NCBI GenBank assembly: GCA_018824765.1
Contig: JAHJFW010000058.1
Span: 1-13,171, forward strand
Length of the DNA stretch: 13,171 bases
Direction: 5' to 3'
From: Patescibacteria group bacterium
GTDB lineage: Bacteria > Patescibacteriota > Patescibacteriia > 2-12-FULL-60-25
Positions 12,789-13,171 of the stretch are shown here, in pieces (within the stretch, counting starts at the first letter, position 1; each line of letters begins with the position of its first letter). The notes under the pieces are model-generated. The model searched no databases, was not told the DNA's origin, and worked only from the letters and a program-made list of their open reading frames with translations. The position numbers and the translations under genes are program-made.

Positions 12789-13171
12789 TTAGGCTTCTTC
12801 ACGCAAGACTGCGTCCAATTTTTTGTCCAGCTCCTCATCAGAAATAACCGCCGGAGCTTCTTCCTCAACCTTTTCTTCACCGTTTTCCTCATCGGCCTTT
12901 TGCTCGAGCACGGCCACACCGGATTTTATTTCCTCGCTGCTCTTCTGCTGGTCCTCTTTTGTTTTACCGGTCCGTTCGCGCCGCAATCCGCGCTGTTCGT
13001 CCTTGGCTTCAAGATTAACTTCCGTAAATTGGACGAGATTGAACTTCTTTCCGCCAGCTTCTTCGGCGCGCAAAATCAAATGGCGCAAAACATCATTGGC
13101 AAGACGGAGTGATTCGTCGATTTTACAGACCTGTCCCGGCTCCGCCTTAAACATCACCAAAATATAATGTC
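12789..13171 (-). CDS. rpsF: 30S ribosomal protein bS6 (5' end outside the window)
   Basis: The frame is open to the right edge and its visible part begins HYILVMFKAEPGQVCKIDES. That matches the third strand and second helix of bS6 (E. coli HYVLMNVEAPQEVIDELE), followed by LRLANDVLRHLILR. So the N-terminal half of the family domain lies beyond 13171. After residue ~45 of the visible part there is an unusually long tail of about 75 residues, first basic (RGLRRERTGKTKEDQQK) and then very acidic (ENGEEKVEEEAP), ending in a short helix (DEELDKKLDAVLREEA). It heads the rpsF-ssb-rpsR order. A TTG at 13160 is not a real start, because the family sequence continues before it. Confidence 0.9.
   Translation of the reverse strand, partial: HYILVMFKAEPGQVCKIDESLRLANDVLRHLILRAEEAGGKKFNLVQFTEVNLEAKDEQRGLRRERTGKTKEDQQKSSEEIKSGVAVLEQKADEENGEEKVEEEAPAVISDEELDKKLDAVLREEA

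Noticed and set aside
12693..13112. Hydrophobic plus-strand frame over rpsF and ssb
   Set aside because: It is the complement of acidic rpsF codons (GAA/GAG read as Phe/Leu), not a gene.

Overview
The window looks like part of a reduced genome of the Candidate Phyla Radiation (Patescibacteria, probably of Parcubacteria type). This is inferred from gene content and style, not from a database search. The pointers are a secreted protein with the 'DGKRYxFPN...VKITTDPKVYAV...VLRWI' domain common in these lineages, few Shine-Dalgarno sites, -10 boxes that sit 8-9 nt from start codons, short genes, and many small dispersed repeats. 

Layout. Positions 1-125 hold the 5' end of a 23S rRNA gene on the minus strand, cut by the window edge. 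Upstream of it are about 600 bases with no protein gene, full of hairpins, which start at a good minus-strand promoter (682-710). No 16S gene or tRNA is seen there, and the next gene is rlmH (+), a 23S rRNA methyltransferase facing away. Positions 1260-4832 hold a minus-strand block of four poorly known genes: a large protein of unknown function, a second reading frame that either follows it or is joined to it by a -1 shift, an 89-aa protein, and a PI3/PI4-kinase-like protein resembling the SCO1664 family. Next come an SGNH-like hydrolase with an altered last catalytic block (-), thymidine kinase (+), tRNA-Leu(UAG) with encoded CCA (+), a DUF389 membrane protein (-), and a secreted protein with three disulfide-loop repeats (+). 

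The right half is translation-oriented. It has elongation factor P (efp, -), a small SMR-like membrane protein (+), an APH/choline-kinase-like phosphotransferase (-), epmA (the EF-P lysine ligase, -), and the classic rpsF-ssb-rpsR cluster (-), with rpsF running off the right edge. EF-P and its likely modifying enzyme EpmA therefore lie 1.5 kb apart on the same strand. 

The most striking feature is in epmA. It carries three clear, and probably four, in-frame inserts made of dispersed palindromic or tandem repeats, of the same sorts that lie between genes nearby (353-416, 9228-9250, 11793-11871, 12180-12280). Their combined length of about 50 aa leaves a core close to normal EpmA size. The second main point is the independent 23S transcription unit, whose long leader contains two mutually exclusive hairpins resembling a terminator and an antiterminator.
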